Of a stretch of DNA of 64,000 nucleotides, positions 44,381 to 52,896 are shown piece by piece. Where the stretch lies: the NCBI RefSeq assembly GCF_003003775.1, contig NZ_PVWJ01000007.1:1-64000 (forward strand), in the 5' to 3' direction. Positions within the stretch are counted from its first letter, which is position 1. Each line of letters opens with the position of its first letter. Position numbers and translations under genes: made by a program. The notes below the pieces were generated by a model. The model was given only the letters and a program-made list of their open reading frames with translations, did no database searches and was not told where the DNA came from. This DNA comes from Merismopedia glauca CCAP 1448/3 (GTDB lineage: Bacteria; Cyanobacteriota; Cyanobacteriia; Cyanobacteriales; CCAP-1448).

Positions 44381-44620
44381 CTGTATAGGTATTTATCTAT
44401 GCATTTGTTTACAAAAAAAATTTTTGACAAAACTAAATTTATCAGCTAGATTGTCGAAATAAAGTTTAAAGTTCTTGTATAAATATATTAGTCTCGATCT
44501 GAATCAAATATAATACTATTCAGTAATCGACATACGCCTATAGTTAAAAATACTACACTGTTTGTGTCAAAATTACTGACTAGCTATTAACGATTACAAA
44601 CTCATATTCCAGCCAACACT

Positions 44621-44845
44621 ATGACAGCCGCCATCATCAACCAAATTTTTTTAGGCGAACTTTTGGTAAGAAAAAAAGTTATCACCAGAAGTCAGTTGCG
44701 AGAGTGTTTAGCAGTTCAGCGCCAAACAAAACAGAAGTTGGGGGAGATTATCCTTGAAAAACGCCTATTATCTGCCCAAGAAATCAGTTTAATCCTGAAA
44801 GAACAACATTGGCGGAACTTAGGATATTGGGTAATCGGCGATTAA
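44621..44845 (+). CDS. stand-alone T2SSE_N/MshEN-like domain protein
   Basis: Predicted 74 residues. FLGELLVRKKVITRSQLREC and LAVQRQTKQKLGEIILEKRL plus LLSAQEISLILKEQH reproduce the N-terminal helical domain of PilB/GspE-type secretion and pilus ATPases, which in MshE binds cyclic di-GMP. No ATPase domain follows, and the frame ends cleanly, so it is an independent small protein. It could modulate a pilus motor, which is inference. A 240-base gap before it contains no gene. Confidence 0.75.
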   Translation: MTAAIINQIFLGELLVRKKVITRSQLRECLAVQRQTKQKLGEIILEKRLLSAQEISLILKEQHWRNLGYWVIGD

Positions 44846-44919
44846 TTCTGAGTAAAGAGTAAAGAGTTAATAGATCTCTTAAATGCTTGATAGCTGATGA
44901 GGCAATATTGAGGTTCAAT

Positions 44920-45426
44920 CTACGAACACATGAGAGTTTCGCGGGTTTTTCTACCAGTTACAGGATTAACCCCATCAGCTATCTGACAAAGATAATCTTG
45001 TACCTCTTCCCGCAATAATACATCTGTAAAATCTGCGCCCTCTATGCTAGCACCATTAAACTTGGCATTGAAGGCAAATGCCCCTTCGAGAACGGCATTT
45101 TTGAGATTTGCTTTCGATAATCTTGCTGTATCTAATGTGGCATTAGTCAGATTCGCACTTTCTAAGTTAGCTGATTCTAGATTAGCCCCAAAGAAACTAA
45201 CCCCTCTTAAATCCGCACCACTCAAATTACTATTTTTTAAATTAGCTTTAGTAAAGCTAGAATCTGTCAGTACCTTACCGGAAAAATCGGTATTCGCCAG
45301 ACTTGCTTTATCATAGTCTTGTGCCCAAGCTGGAGCAATTAAGGCTCCATAAAAAACTAAGCTGACAAGAAAGAAGCTAAAAAAACCTCTGATGACAGCA
45401 GATATGTGGTAACGGCGATCGCTCAT
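44920..45426 (-). CDS. pentapeptide-repeat protein, probably lumenal
   Basis: Predicted 168 residues. Residues about 13-36 form a signal peptide (FFLVSLVFYGALIAPAWAQ). The central part is about 17 pentapeptides of the A(D/N)LxN type (SGADLRGVSFFGANLESANL, KANLKNAVLEGA), giving a right-handed quadrilateral beta-helix. The C-terminal DYLCQIADGVNPVTGRKTRE with two Cys is shared with plant thylakoid lumen proteins of the TL17/TL20.3 kind. Probably in the thylakoid lumen or periplasm; function unknown. Confidence 0.88.
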   Translation of the reverse strand: MSDRRYHISAVIRGFFSFFLVSLVFYGALIAPAWAQDYDKASLANTDFSGKVLTDSSFTKANLKNSNLSGADLRGVSFFGANLESANLESANLTNATLDTARLSKANLKNAVLEGAFAFNAKFNGASIEGADFTDVLLREEVQDYLCQIADGVNPVTGRKTRETLMCS

Positions 45427-45492
45427 TCTGGATTAACAGACCTATGAACCTTCTCTCCTGTAATAGTACCAGGCTAGTTACATCAAGTTTCC

Positions 45493-45978
45493 ATGAATTC
45501 GGTTAATAAATCTAAACTCACCCATAATATAGGTTATTTAGGAGAAGAACTAGTAGCCCAATGGCTACAACAGCAAGGCTTTCAAATCTTTGCTCGTCGT
45601 TGGCGTTGCTTGTGGGGAGAAATAGATTTAGTTGGCTTACTACTACCAAATACTATTACCAAAACTCTGCCCAAATTAGTATTTGTGGAAGTTAAAACCC
45701 GCCGTCAAGGTAATTGGGATGCAGGGGGTTTACTAGCCATTACCCCAGCCAAACAAGCTAAAATTAGGCAATCCGCAGCTTTTTTGATCGCCGAATATCC
45801 AGATTTATCTAATTATGCTTGTCAGTTTGATGTCGCTTTGGTACATTACCTGCAAGCTAATCTAAATAACACCCAAAATACCCCAATTGACGGGTCTTCC
45901 CTAGCAATTGGAAAACCGATCTCGATCCAAGGTTACACGTTATACATACAAGATTATATAGAATCTGCTTTTGATTAG
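45493..45978 (+). CDS. YraN/UPF0102 family putative endonuclease
   Basis: Predicted 161 residues. Signature motifs: GYLGEELVAQWLQQQGFQIF, WGEIDLVG with catalytic Asp, FVEVKTRRQG with Glu and Lys (PD-(D/E)XK site) and AKIRQSAAFLIAEYP. The family is predicted to cut DNA in repair or uptake. A small insertion (LLPNTITKTLPK) lies between the Asp and Glu motifs, and the C-terminus extends by about 25 residues. Divergent from the pentapeptide gene. Confidence 0.9.
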   Translation: MNSVNKSKLTHNIGYLGEELVAQWLQQQGFQIFARRWRCLWGEIDLVGLLLPNTITKTLPKLVFVEVKTRRQGNWDAGGLLAITPAKQAKIRQSAAFLIAEYPDLSNYACQFDVALVHYLQANLNNTQNTPIDGSSLAIGKPISIQGYTLYIQDYIESAFD

Positions 45979-46146
45979 ATATTATCCCTCTTGAACTTAG
46001 AAGATCTAATCTCAACAAGTTAAGTAGATAGGTAAAATGTAATAGATAAATATTTTCAAGTTAATGCGATTTAGGTAATTACAGTCAGTTTCCTGGAATT
46101 GTCTGACTAAAGTCCTCAAAATACCCTAGTTAAAAGTTAACTTCAT

Positions 46147-47817
46147 ATGAACTTCAAATATATACTACCAGCCTCCTTCGTTGGATTATCTATAGCCTTG
46201 GTTCAACCCCAATCTGGATTAGCGCTAACTTCAGCAGAAGTGAGTAAAATTGCTGAAAGCATCACTGTGCGGATTGAATTAGCCAATGGTAAAACTCAGG
46301 GTTCAGGAGTCATTATTAAACGTGTTGGTGACACTTATACTGTAATTACGGCTCTCCACGTTGTTTCGAGAGAGGGAAGTTATCAACTTTTTACTCCTGA
46401 TGGTAGCAGCTACCCACTTGAATCTAGTCAAATCCAAAAGATAGGAACAGATTTAGATTTAGCAATAGTGAAATTTACCAGCAATAAAACTTATAATGTG
46501 GCAAAAATGGGGGATTCTGGACAGGCAGCCACAGGAACTGAGGTTTACGTAGCTGGCTTTCCTATTGCAACTTCGGCTGTCAATGTTTCTTTATACCGCT
46601 TTACCAAAGGGGAAATTACGGCTAATGCCACTCAACCTTTAGCCGATGGCTATGGCTTAGTTTATAGCAATGCCACTCTCAATGGTATGAGTGGAGGACC
46701 TGTAGTTAATGATAAAGGCGAACTAGTCGGAATCCACGGTAAAGCTGAAACCACAGCCAATCAAGACAAACAGATTATTCGTACTGGGTTTAACTTAGGT
46801 ATTCCCATTAACAGATATACTCGCGAATCAAGCACTACTATCGCTAGTCTTCCTCCCCGCACCACAACTAATTCTGCACCTACCGCAGATGACTATTTTC
46901 TCCAAGGTAAAAGTAAGTATGAAAAGGGGGAATTTCAAGCTGCTTTTAGAGATTTAAACCAAGCTATCAAAATTAATCCCGAATATGCCGAAGCTTATGC
47001 TAGCCGCGCCCAAATGCGTTACGATCAAGGTGATTTCCAAGGTGCAGTAGCAGATTTTGATCGCTCTATCGATCTCAATCCCAAGAATTCTCTAGCTTAC
47101 AATGGACGGGGATTAACCAAGTTTTTACTAGAAGATACTCAAGGAGCGATCGCCGACTATAATCAAGCAATTAGTCTCGATCCCAAATCTGTATTTCCCT
47201 TCAATAACCGCGCCAACGCTAAAGCTAAGCTAGGAGATACCAAAGGTGCCATTGAAGACTACAATCGTGCTATCGAACTGGATTCTAGCCAAGGCTTACC
47301 CTATGCCAATCGCGGTTCTTTGCGGTTGAAATTGGGAGATAAAAAAGGTGCAACGGCAGATTTCAACCAAGCTATTCGCATAGAGCCTAAATCTGGGAAT
47401 ATTTACGGGGTTAGAGGTATAGCGCTTTATCAAAGTGGAGACAAGCGAGGCGCTTTAGCCGATTTAGATAAGGCGACTCAACTCAATCCGAATTTGGGTT
47501 TTGCTTACGGTGGAAAAGGAATTGTTCGCCTTCAACTAGCCGATTATCAAGGTTCGATTAGAGACTTTGAAACAGCGATTCGGTTAATGCCAGATGTGGC
47601 TTATTGGTATGCCATTAGAGGTATTGCTTACTTCCAAATAGATAATACACCCAAAGCTGTCTCTGATTGGGATAAAGCTGCTGCTATAGCTAAAAAACAA
47701 GGAAACGCCACAATTTATAAACAAGTCCAAGATATGAAGAAAATTACTGAGTTAACGCCAGAGCAACAAAAGCTCTTACGCCCTCTGTTGCAGCAATATT
47801 TAGAAAAACTGCAATAA
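46147..47817 (+). CDS. trypsin-like serine protease fused to TPR repeats, exported
   Basis: Predicted 556 residues. Signal peptide at 1-27 (SFVGLSIALVQPQSGLA). A chymotrypsin-like domain at about 30-230 has His in VITALHVVSR, Asp in DLDLAIVKF and Ser in LNGMSGGPVVND, so it is probably active. From about 250 to 530 come eight TPR motifs, for example DYFLQGKSKYEKGEFQAAFR, EAYASRAQMRYDQGDFQGAV and YANRGSLRLKLGDKKGATAD. Such protease-TPR fusions are frequent in cyanobacteria. The TPR part should hold a partner. Location periplasmic or lumenal; substrate unknown. Confidence 0.9.
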   Translation: MNFKYILPASFVGLSIALVQPQSGLALTSAEVSKIAESITVRIELANGKTQGSGVIIKRVGDTYTVITALHVVSREGSYQLFTPDGSSYPLESSQIQKIGTDLDLAIVKFTSNKTYNVAKMGDSGQAATGTEVYVAGFPIATSAVNVSLYRFTKGEITANATQPLADGYGLVYSNATLNGMSGGPVVNDKGELVGIHGKAETTANQDKQIIRTGFNLGIPINRYTRESSTTIASLPPRTTTNSAPTADDYFLQGKSKYEKGEFQAAFRDLNQAIKINPEYAEAYASRAQMRYDQGDFQGAVADFDRSIDLNPKNSLAYNGRGLTKFLLEDTQGAIADYNQAISLDPKSVFPFNNRANAKAKLGDTKGAIEDYNRAIELDSSQGLPYANRGSLRLKLGDKKGATADFNQAIRIEPKSGNIYGVRGIALYQSGDKRGALADLDKATQLNPNLGFAYGGKGIVRLQLADYQGSIRDFETAIRLMPDVAYWYAIRGIAYFQIDNTPKAVSDWDKAAAIAKKQGNATIYKQVQDMKKITELTPEQQKLLRPLLQQYLEKLQ

Positions 47818-47853
47818 GAAGTCAGAAGTCAGAAGTCAGAAGTCAGAAGTTAA
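47818..47853. repeat. AGAAGTC heptamer repeat
   Basis: Five tandem units start with the base after the stop codon of the protease-TPR gene. CCGCAGGCTGCGCGCAGCGC, a strong hairpin, follows near 47920. Confidence 0.85.
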
Positions 47854-48012
47854 GAGGAATGCAAAGTCCTCAATCAACAGAGAAATAGAACTGTTCGGTG
47901 CTGGAAACGATTCCTGTAGCCGCAGGCTGCGCGCAGCGCATATCCCGATTCCCGATTCCCAAAACACCAGAAATATTGGACTTATGCAAGAGATCTATTG
48001 TTGCAGTAGCTT

Positions 48013-48879
48013 ATGAGGCTGAAGAAGTTATTTATCGGCGTGCTAGGGTTAGGAACTACAGCTTATGTTCTGGCGACTCTAGTATTGTACTTCTTGCAAT
48101 CTAAATTGATATTTATTCCTTCTCAGGTAATTGAAACTACTCCAGCTACATTCAAGTTACCTTATCAAGAGATTTGGCTGCCCGTCAAAAACTCTAGAGG
48201 TGAGGTTGAGAAGATGCATGGTTGGTGGTTACCTTCTAGTCAACCCAATGCTAAAGTGTTGCTGTATCTACATGGGAATGGGCTAAATATTGGCGCTAAC
48301 GTAGCTCATGCCAATCGATTCCATAAATTAGGTTTTTCCGTCTTACTGATGGATTATCGGGGTTATGGACGCAGTGAGGGAGGTTTTCCGACAGAGGCTA
48401 GCGTGTATGAAGATGCGGCAACGATGTGGGATTATTTGGTTAATCAGCAGCGTATTTCTCCCCAGAATATTTTTATTTACGGGCATTCTTTGGGAGGAGC
48501 TATAGCCGTAGATTTAGCCGCGAAACACCCAAATGCAGCAGCTTTGATCGTGGAGAGTTCCTTTGCTTCCATCCGCAAAATGGTGGATTATCAACCACAA
48601 TATCGCTTTTTTCCCATTGACTTGATTTTACGGAACAAATTTGATTCTGTCACTAAAGTGCGATCGCTCAAAATGCCAGTTTTGTTCTTTCATGGCACAG
48701 TAGATACAACTATTCCCTATCAAATGAGCGAACAATTATTCGCTGCCGCACCAGAACCGAAAAGATTGTTACTGATTCCTAAAGCTGGACATAGTAACCT
48801 AGCAGATATAGCCGGAAAAACTTATCTCCAAGCCGTGCAAAAACTAATCGAGCAAGCTGACTACAAATCGCTAAATTAA
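48013..48879 (+). CDS. alpha/beta hydrolase with N-terminal membrane anchor
   Basis: Predicted 288 residues. A hydrophobic helix at about 6-29 (LFIGVLGLGTTAYVLATLVL) is followed by an alpha/beta-hydrolase core: oxyanion strand LLYLHGNGLNIG, DYRGYGRSEG, the nucleophile elbow YGHSLGGAIA with catalytic Ser, an Asp in FFHGTVDTTIP and the His in KAGHSNLAD. This is the BEM46/ABHD13-like group, which often faces the periplasm. Substrate unknown. It follows the protease-TPR gene by about 190 bases filled with repeats. Confidence 0.9.
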   Translation: MRLKKLFIGVLGLGTTAYVLATLVLYFLQSKLIFIPSQVIETTPATFKLPYQEIWLPVKNSRGEVEKMHGWWLPSSQPNAKVLLYLHGNGLNIGANVAHANRFHKLGFSVLLMDYRGYGRSEGGFPTEASVYEDAATMWDYLVNQQRISPQNIFIYGHSLGGAIAVDLAAKHPNAAALIVESSFASIRKMVDYQPQYRFFPIDLILRNKFDSVTKVRSLKMPVLFFHGTVDTTIPYQMSEQLFAAAPEPKRLLLIPKAGHSNLADIAGKTYLQAVQKLIEQADYKSLN

Positions 48880-48974
48880 TCATAGGCGCATAACCCAATT
48901 ACATTAACTCTTTACTCCTTACTCTTTACTCAGCCAAATCTTAAATTAATTTTGCACAGGTACTTACTGACTAT

Positions 48975-49607
48975 TTATGTCCCTAATCCCCCATCCAAGT
49001 GATTAGTATCAGCTTTTAATTCACAAACCCATTGCAAATCATCGTAGACAAATTGAAATAAAGAGCAAAGGGGAACTTTAATATCCTGAAGATACGTCTT
49101 AGGTGATAGTCCTAAAATACACCCAGCCACAGATGCGCTGTGTCCTAGTAAGAGAATATCATCTGTATATTCGGCAGCTAATAATTTAGCTGTCAATCCT
49201 GCTCTAGAGAGGACTTGAGCTTCAGTTTCTGGGTATTGGGGAATAACTTTGGATCTATAAATAGTATCTATTCTAGGAAATAAAACCTTGAGTTCTGATA
49301 AAGGTGCTGTTTCTGGGTGGTGAGTCATCCAATCAGAATTGAGCCATTCACTCAAGCCAGATTCAATCTTGACCTCTAGATTCAGAATCGTAGCAACAGT
49401 ATGAGCCGTTTGGATTGTTCGTAGGAAAGGAGACACGAAAATCTGAGAAATTTTTTGCGATCGCAATCGCTGTGCTAGTTGGTAAGCTTGTATCATTCCA
49501 TCATCTGACAAAGGTGGGTCGTAGCGACGCTTTGCAGTTAAAAACCAATCGGGGTTGACAAAATCCAAGCGATTAGCGTGTCTAGCTAGCCAAACTGTTT
49601 GCACCAT
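48975..49607 (-). CDS. histidine phosphatase family protein
   Basis: Predicted 210 residues from ATG 49607 (MVQTVWLARHANRLDF); a TTG two codons upstream is the only alternative. The phosphoglycerate-mutase-like site has RHA in place of the usual RHG, with the phospho-acceptor His. SPFLRTIQTAHTVA supplies the second Arg, and LLLGHSASVAGC the second His. It hydrolyses a phosphomonoester; substrate unknown. It resembles small UBASH3/Sts-type phosphatases in LARHANRLDFVNPDW. Confidence 0.85.
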   Translation of the reverse strand: MVQTVWLARHANRLDFVNPDWFLTAKRRYDPPLSDDGMIQAYQLAQRLRSQKISQIFVSPFLRTIQTAHTVATILNLEVKIESGLSEWLNSDWMTHHPETAPLSELKVLFPRIDTIYRSKVIPQYPETEAQVLSRAGLTAKLLAAEYTDDILLLGHSASVAGCILGLSPKTYLQDIKVPLCSLFQFVYDDLQWVCELKADTNHLDGGLGT

Positions 49608-50106
49608 ACTCAAGTATCGGTCACTTCGATCGACTTTTTTACACCTTATTAGACAACAAATTTTTAGTTAAGACTATCATTCGTCTCCCAAATTAGGGTT
49701 TTACAAACCCTAAAAACCTTGATACATAAGGAAAAAAAAAATTTTCCAAATTTGTTGCATTAAATGCATCTCTTCTGGGGTATGGTGGGTACTCTCTTAA
49801 TACAGACCAATCAGTAGATACTCTTGAGATACTCTTGTAGATCGATGTTAAACATTGATACACCCTAACCGCCATCCCGAAAAATACCTAAATCTACTTG
49901 AAGTATTAACTATGACTACCAAATTATTCGGAGACAGTAAATTGTATACAACAGAAACTGAAGGTTACAAAAACTCGATTCTGTAGGACTAGTAACTGAT
50001 TTCTGCCTAGTAAACTGATTTTTCCCAAATAACTCCAAACCGCATCCCTCACATATTTCTACTTCCTACTGACAACTTTAAACCTGAACTTTCAACGCCT
50101 ACTGTT
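49608..50106. other. 500-base leader region of sigma-factor gene
   Basis: No supported gene. A 24-codon frame at 49912-49986 (MTTKLFGDSKLYTTETEGYK, then NSIL) could be a leader peptide but has no clear ribosome-binding site. The region is AT-rich, and it contains the start of the divergent phosphatase gene and the sigma-factor promoter. I see no consensus promoter that I would defend. Confidence 0.3.
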
Positions 50107-51063
50107 ATGAAAACTACCCCTACTTCCACCGATAATGTTCGCGCTTACCTCAAAGAAATTGGTCGCGTCCCCCTCCTGAGTCACGAACAAGAAATCTTAT
50201 ATGGAAAGCAGGTACAGCGTTTAAGTACTTTCCAAGAGGTGAAAGAATCTCTCCAAGAAAAATTAGGTTATGAACCTAGTGTATCGGAATGGGCACGAGC
50301 CTGCCATGTGGAAGTAGCAGAATTAGAAAAGGCGATCGCTCAAGGTGACTTTGCTAAGCGTAAAATGGTAGAAGCTAACCTGCGCTTAGTCGTTTCCATC
50401 GCCAAGAAGTACATCAAGCGTAATATTGACCTCTTGGACTTAATTCAAGAAGGTAGTATTGGAATGCAGCGCGGTGTGGAAAAGTTCGATCCTACCAAAG
50501 GATACCGTTTTTCTACTTACGCCTACTGGTGGATTCGTCAAGCCATTACTAGAGCTATAGCGGAAAAAGCACGTTCTGTCCGTCTCCCCATTCATATTAC
50601 CGAAAAACTTAACAAAATCAAAAAAGCTCAGCGCCAGATGTCGCAACAGCTAGGAAGAGCAGCTACAGTCGCCGAATTGGCTGCTGAATTAGATTTAACT
50701 CCCCAACAGGTAAGAGAGTACCTAGAAAAAGCACGTCAACCCATTTCCTTAGATTTACGAGTCGGAGACAACCAAGATACAGAATTAGGGGATTTACTAG
50801 AAGACACAGGACCATCTCCCGAAGATTTTGTCTCTCAAGCTTCATTACAAACCGATTTACAAAGGTTGATGGCAGATTTAACTCCCCAACAACGGGAAGT
50901 ATTAACCCTCAGATTTGGTTTAACTGATGGTAAACCTTTAACCCTGACTAAAATCGGTACTCTGCTTAATATTAGTCGGGAACGGGTGCGCCAAATTGAA
51001 CGGGAAGCTTTATCGAAACTTCGCAAGCGCAAGAGTGATGTGAAAGAGTATTTAGCTAGTTAA
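50107..51063 (+). CDS. group 2 RNA polymerase sigma factor, SigD/SigB-like
   Basis: Predicted 318 residues, the same length as typical group 2 sigma factors. Region 1.2 begins [16 protein letters not shown]; region 2 contains [35 protein letters not shown] and [18 protein letters not shown]; region 3 [19 protein letters not shown]; region 4 ends [18 protein letters not shown]. Group 2 sigmas lack the group 1 N-terminal part and direct stress, light or stationary-phase transcription in cyanobacteria. Which paralogue it is cannot be set without alignment, though SigD is my best guess. A terminator follows. Confidence 0.93.
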   Translation: MKTTPTSTDNVRAYLKEIGRVPLLSHEQEILYGKQVQRLSTFQEVKESLQEKLGYEPSVSEWARACHVEVAELEKAIAQGDFAKRKMVEANLRLVVSIAKKYIKRNIDLLDLIQEGSIGMQRGVEKFDPTKGYRFSTYAYWWIRQAITRAIAEKARSVRLPIHITEKLNKIKKAQRQMSQQLGRAATVAELAAELDLTPQQVREYLEKARQPISLDLRVGDNQDTELGDLLEDTGPSPEDFVSQASLQTDLQRLMADLTPQQREVLTLRFGLTDGKPLTLTKIGTLLNISRERVRQIEREALSKLRKRKSDVKEYLAS

Positions 51064-51111
51064 ATCTAATACTAGAGTAGTGCTACGTCTGTACAGAAGT
51101 GTATTATTCTT

Positions 51112-51147
51112 AATCCCTAATTAAGTCAAATTAATTGGGGATTTTTT
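51112..51147 (+). terminator. intrinsic terminator after sigma-factor gene
   Basis: AATCCC T AATTAA pairs with TTAATT G GGGATT around a short loop, followed by TTTTTT. It is 48 bases after the stop codon. Confidence 0.8.
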
Positions 51148-51232
51148 GAGGCATAAATTCATCGCTATCGCTTTTAACGAGTCTATTTAGCGAACTAGGA
51201 AGACTTTGGGTATGCAATCTGCGGTTACTGAA

Positions 51233-52087
51233 TTATGCCTGTCTTTCTAACCATGTCACTAAATCCGCCTTCTGGGAAAAGTCTAATAAGTCTTCCCCCA
51301 AAACTTCCAACTGTGCTAAGGATAAACCCCGAACCTGTTGTTCCAAGTTGGATTCAACCTTACCCAATCGCCTTGTCAACAGACGTATCACCAATGAGAG
51401 AGCCTCTTGTTGCTGTCCCTGCTGTAATCCCTGCTGTAATCCCTGCTGTAATCCCCGTTGCAAAATCTCCTGGTAAATAACAGACTCACGCATAATATCC
51501 TCGCTCAATAATTGGTGAATTAGGTCTTTTTCAAATCTTAAGCCAGCAATAATTTCAGTACAGCTAGCCAAGTTTGTCCTTTGTTCGCTATCTTCAATTT
51601 TAGACACTTCCTCAGCAACTTTTCTGAGTAAACTAGCAGGGGAATTAGTTTGTGCTAGGGTAGCTAGAGGTAAGAGAGCGGGACTAGCTAAAAACACTTC
51701 TGGATCTTGCTCCCAGACGCGGATGGCTCGATAGCGGTGTAAGGTTGTTCTGTCGGTATACTGCTCTGTAAAGGCGACTTCTGAGGCAGTTTGTTGCAAA
51801 AAAATGACTACTTGCTCTACATCAGCCCCATATTCTCGCTTTACTCGCACTGAGTAATCGAGCATCCGAAAAGGAAGTGCTGGTTTAGAACTGGGTAAAG
51901 TTTGAAATTCGAGATGGAGAATTTGGTTGGCTGCTTTCAAAAAGGTGAGAGCATCAGCGCGAATGGGTTCTTGGAGAAGTTCGGTTTTGAGTAATTCAAT
52001 GTCTCTGGTTTCAGTAGCTAGGAGCCAACGAACGAAATCGGTTGGGTATTGCTCAGCTAAGAATTTACAGGCGTTGTCATAGCTCAT
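51233..52087 (-). CDS. Rpn-family putative nuclease/transposase with DUF4351-like tail
   Basis: Predicted 284 residues. The N-terminal part is the Rpn/PD-(D/E)XK fold (FLAEQYPTDFVRWLL, QILHLEFQTLPSSK with the D/E-x-Q motif). Near residue 225 is a run of LQQG units (RGLQQGLQQGLQQGQQQEAL) encoded by 12-bp tandem repeats, and then a DUF4351-like C-terminal helix (LTRRLGKVESNLEQQVRGLS, LAQLEVLGEDLLDF). These proteins are abundant in cyanobacteria; Rpn proteins promote recombination in E. coli. Its ATG overlaps the stop of purN by four bases. Confidence 0.88.
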   Translation of the reverse strand: MSYDNACKFLAEQYPTDFVRWLLATETRDIELLKTELLQEPIRADALTFLKAANQILHLEFQTLPSSKPALPFRMLDYSVRVKREYGADVEQVVIFLQQTASEVAFTEQYTDRTTLHRYRAIRVWEQDPEVFLASPALLPLATLAQTNSPASLLRKVAEEVSKIEDSEQRTNLASCTEIIAGLRFEKDLIHQLLSEDIMRESVIYQEILQRGLQQGLQQGLQQGQQQEALSLVIRLLTRRLGKVESNLEQQVRGLSLAQLEVLGEDLLDFSQKADLVTWLERQA

Positions 52088-52755
52088 AATTTACTGCATT
52101 GTGTCGATAGTTGTTGAGCTAGAATAGCGATCGCTTGTGGTAAAATCCGGTGTTCCTGAACTTGAATTCTGGCGTGGAGGGTTTCGGGAGTATCATCGGC
52201 TAGTACGGGAACCGCAGCTTGAATTAAAATAGGACCGCTATCTACCTCTAAGCTAACTAAATGGACTGTACAACCAGTCACCTTGACTCCATAGGCTAAT
52301 GCTTGTTCTATCGCATTTAAACCCCGAAAACTGGGTAATAGACTGGGGTGAATGTTAATTAAACGGTTCGGGAAAGCATCTATTAGCACTTGGGTAATAA
52401 TCCGCATCCACCCCGCCATCACGACTACATCTACCTGATGTGCTTGGAATGTGGCGACAATTTCTCTATCTAAAGCTTCTCGACTAGAAAAATTGCGGTG
52501 ATTGAGCAAGATGGCAGGAACTTTCCATTTATCGGCTCTAGCTACAACTTTGGCATCAGGATTATTGTAGATTAAAACGGGAACTTCGGCATTGAGTTGC
52601 TTCGAGGCGATCGCCTGCGCTATAGCTTCAAAATTAGTTCCACTCCCTGAAGCCATGATTCCCAAACGTAACGGAGGAGATTGGCTCAAGTCTGTAATGG
52701 ATAATTCTGGAGAGACTAAACAACTAAAATTGATTGGCGAAGAACTTTGAGTCAT
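52084..52755 (-). CDS. purN: phosphoribosylglycinamide formyltransferase
   Basis: Predicted 223 residues, about 25 longer than usual owing to an N-terminal extension before LRLGIMASGSGTNFEAI. It transfers a formyl group from 10-formyl-THF to GAR in purine synthesis. Active-site motifs: RLINIHPSLLPSFRGL with the Asn-x-His, YGVKVTGCTVHLVSLEVDSG with the Asp, and GPILIQAAVPV. Upstream are ATAGTTA and TTGTTGA heptamer arrays. The Rpn-like gene starts inside its stop codon (ATGA overlap), so both are likely co-translated. Confidence 0.95.
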   Translation of the reverse strand: MTQSSSPINFSCLVSPELSITDLSQSPPLRLGIMASGSGTNFEAIAQAIASKQLNAEVPVLIYNNPDAKVVARADKWKVPAILLNHRNFSSREALDREIVATFQAHQVDVVVMAGWMRIITQVLIDAFPNRLINIHPSLLPSFRGLNAIEQALAYGVKVTGCTVHLVSLEVDSGPILIQAAVPVLADDTPETLHARIQVQEHRILPQAIAILAQQLSTQCSKL

Positions 52756-52773
52756 GCGATTTTGGATTGTACC

Positions 52774-52895
52774 GTTAATAGTTAATAGTTAATAGTTAAT
52801 AGTTAATGGTTAATTGTTGATTGTTGATTGTTGATTGTTGATTGATTCGTTCCCCTCTTTCCTTCTGACTTCTGACTTCTGACTTTTGACTTCTA
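52774..52895. repeat. compound heptamer repeats ATAGTTA, TTGTTGA and TGACTTC
   Basis: Three different heptamer arrays lie in succession between purN and the next gene (about 52774-52808, 52806-52842, 52858-52895). Confidence 0.85.
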
Positions 52896-52896
52896 A

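Noticed and set aside
47898-48104. 68-residue plus-strand frame before the alpha/beta hydrolase
   Set aside because: It runs through hairpin repeats and into the hydrolase gene in another frame.
49693-49875. 60-residue minus-strand frame in the sigma-factor leader
   Set aside because: No start context, no recognisable fold, very mixed composition.
52774-52895. Regularly spaced repeats as a possible CRISPR array
   Set aside because: The units are 7 bp in direct contact, without spacers, and no cas gene is present.
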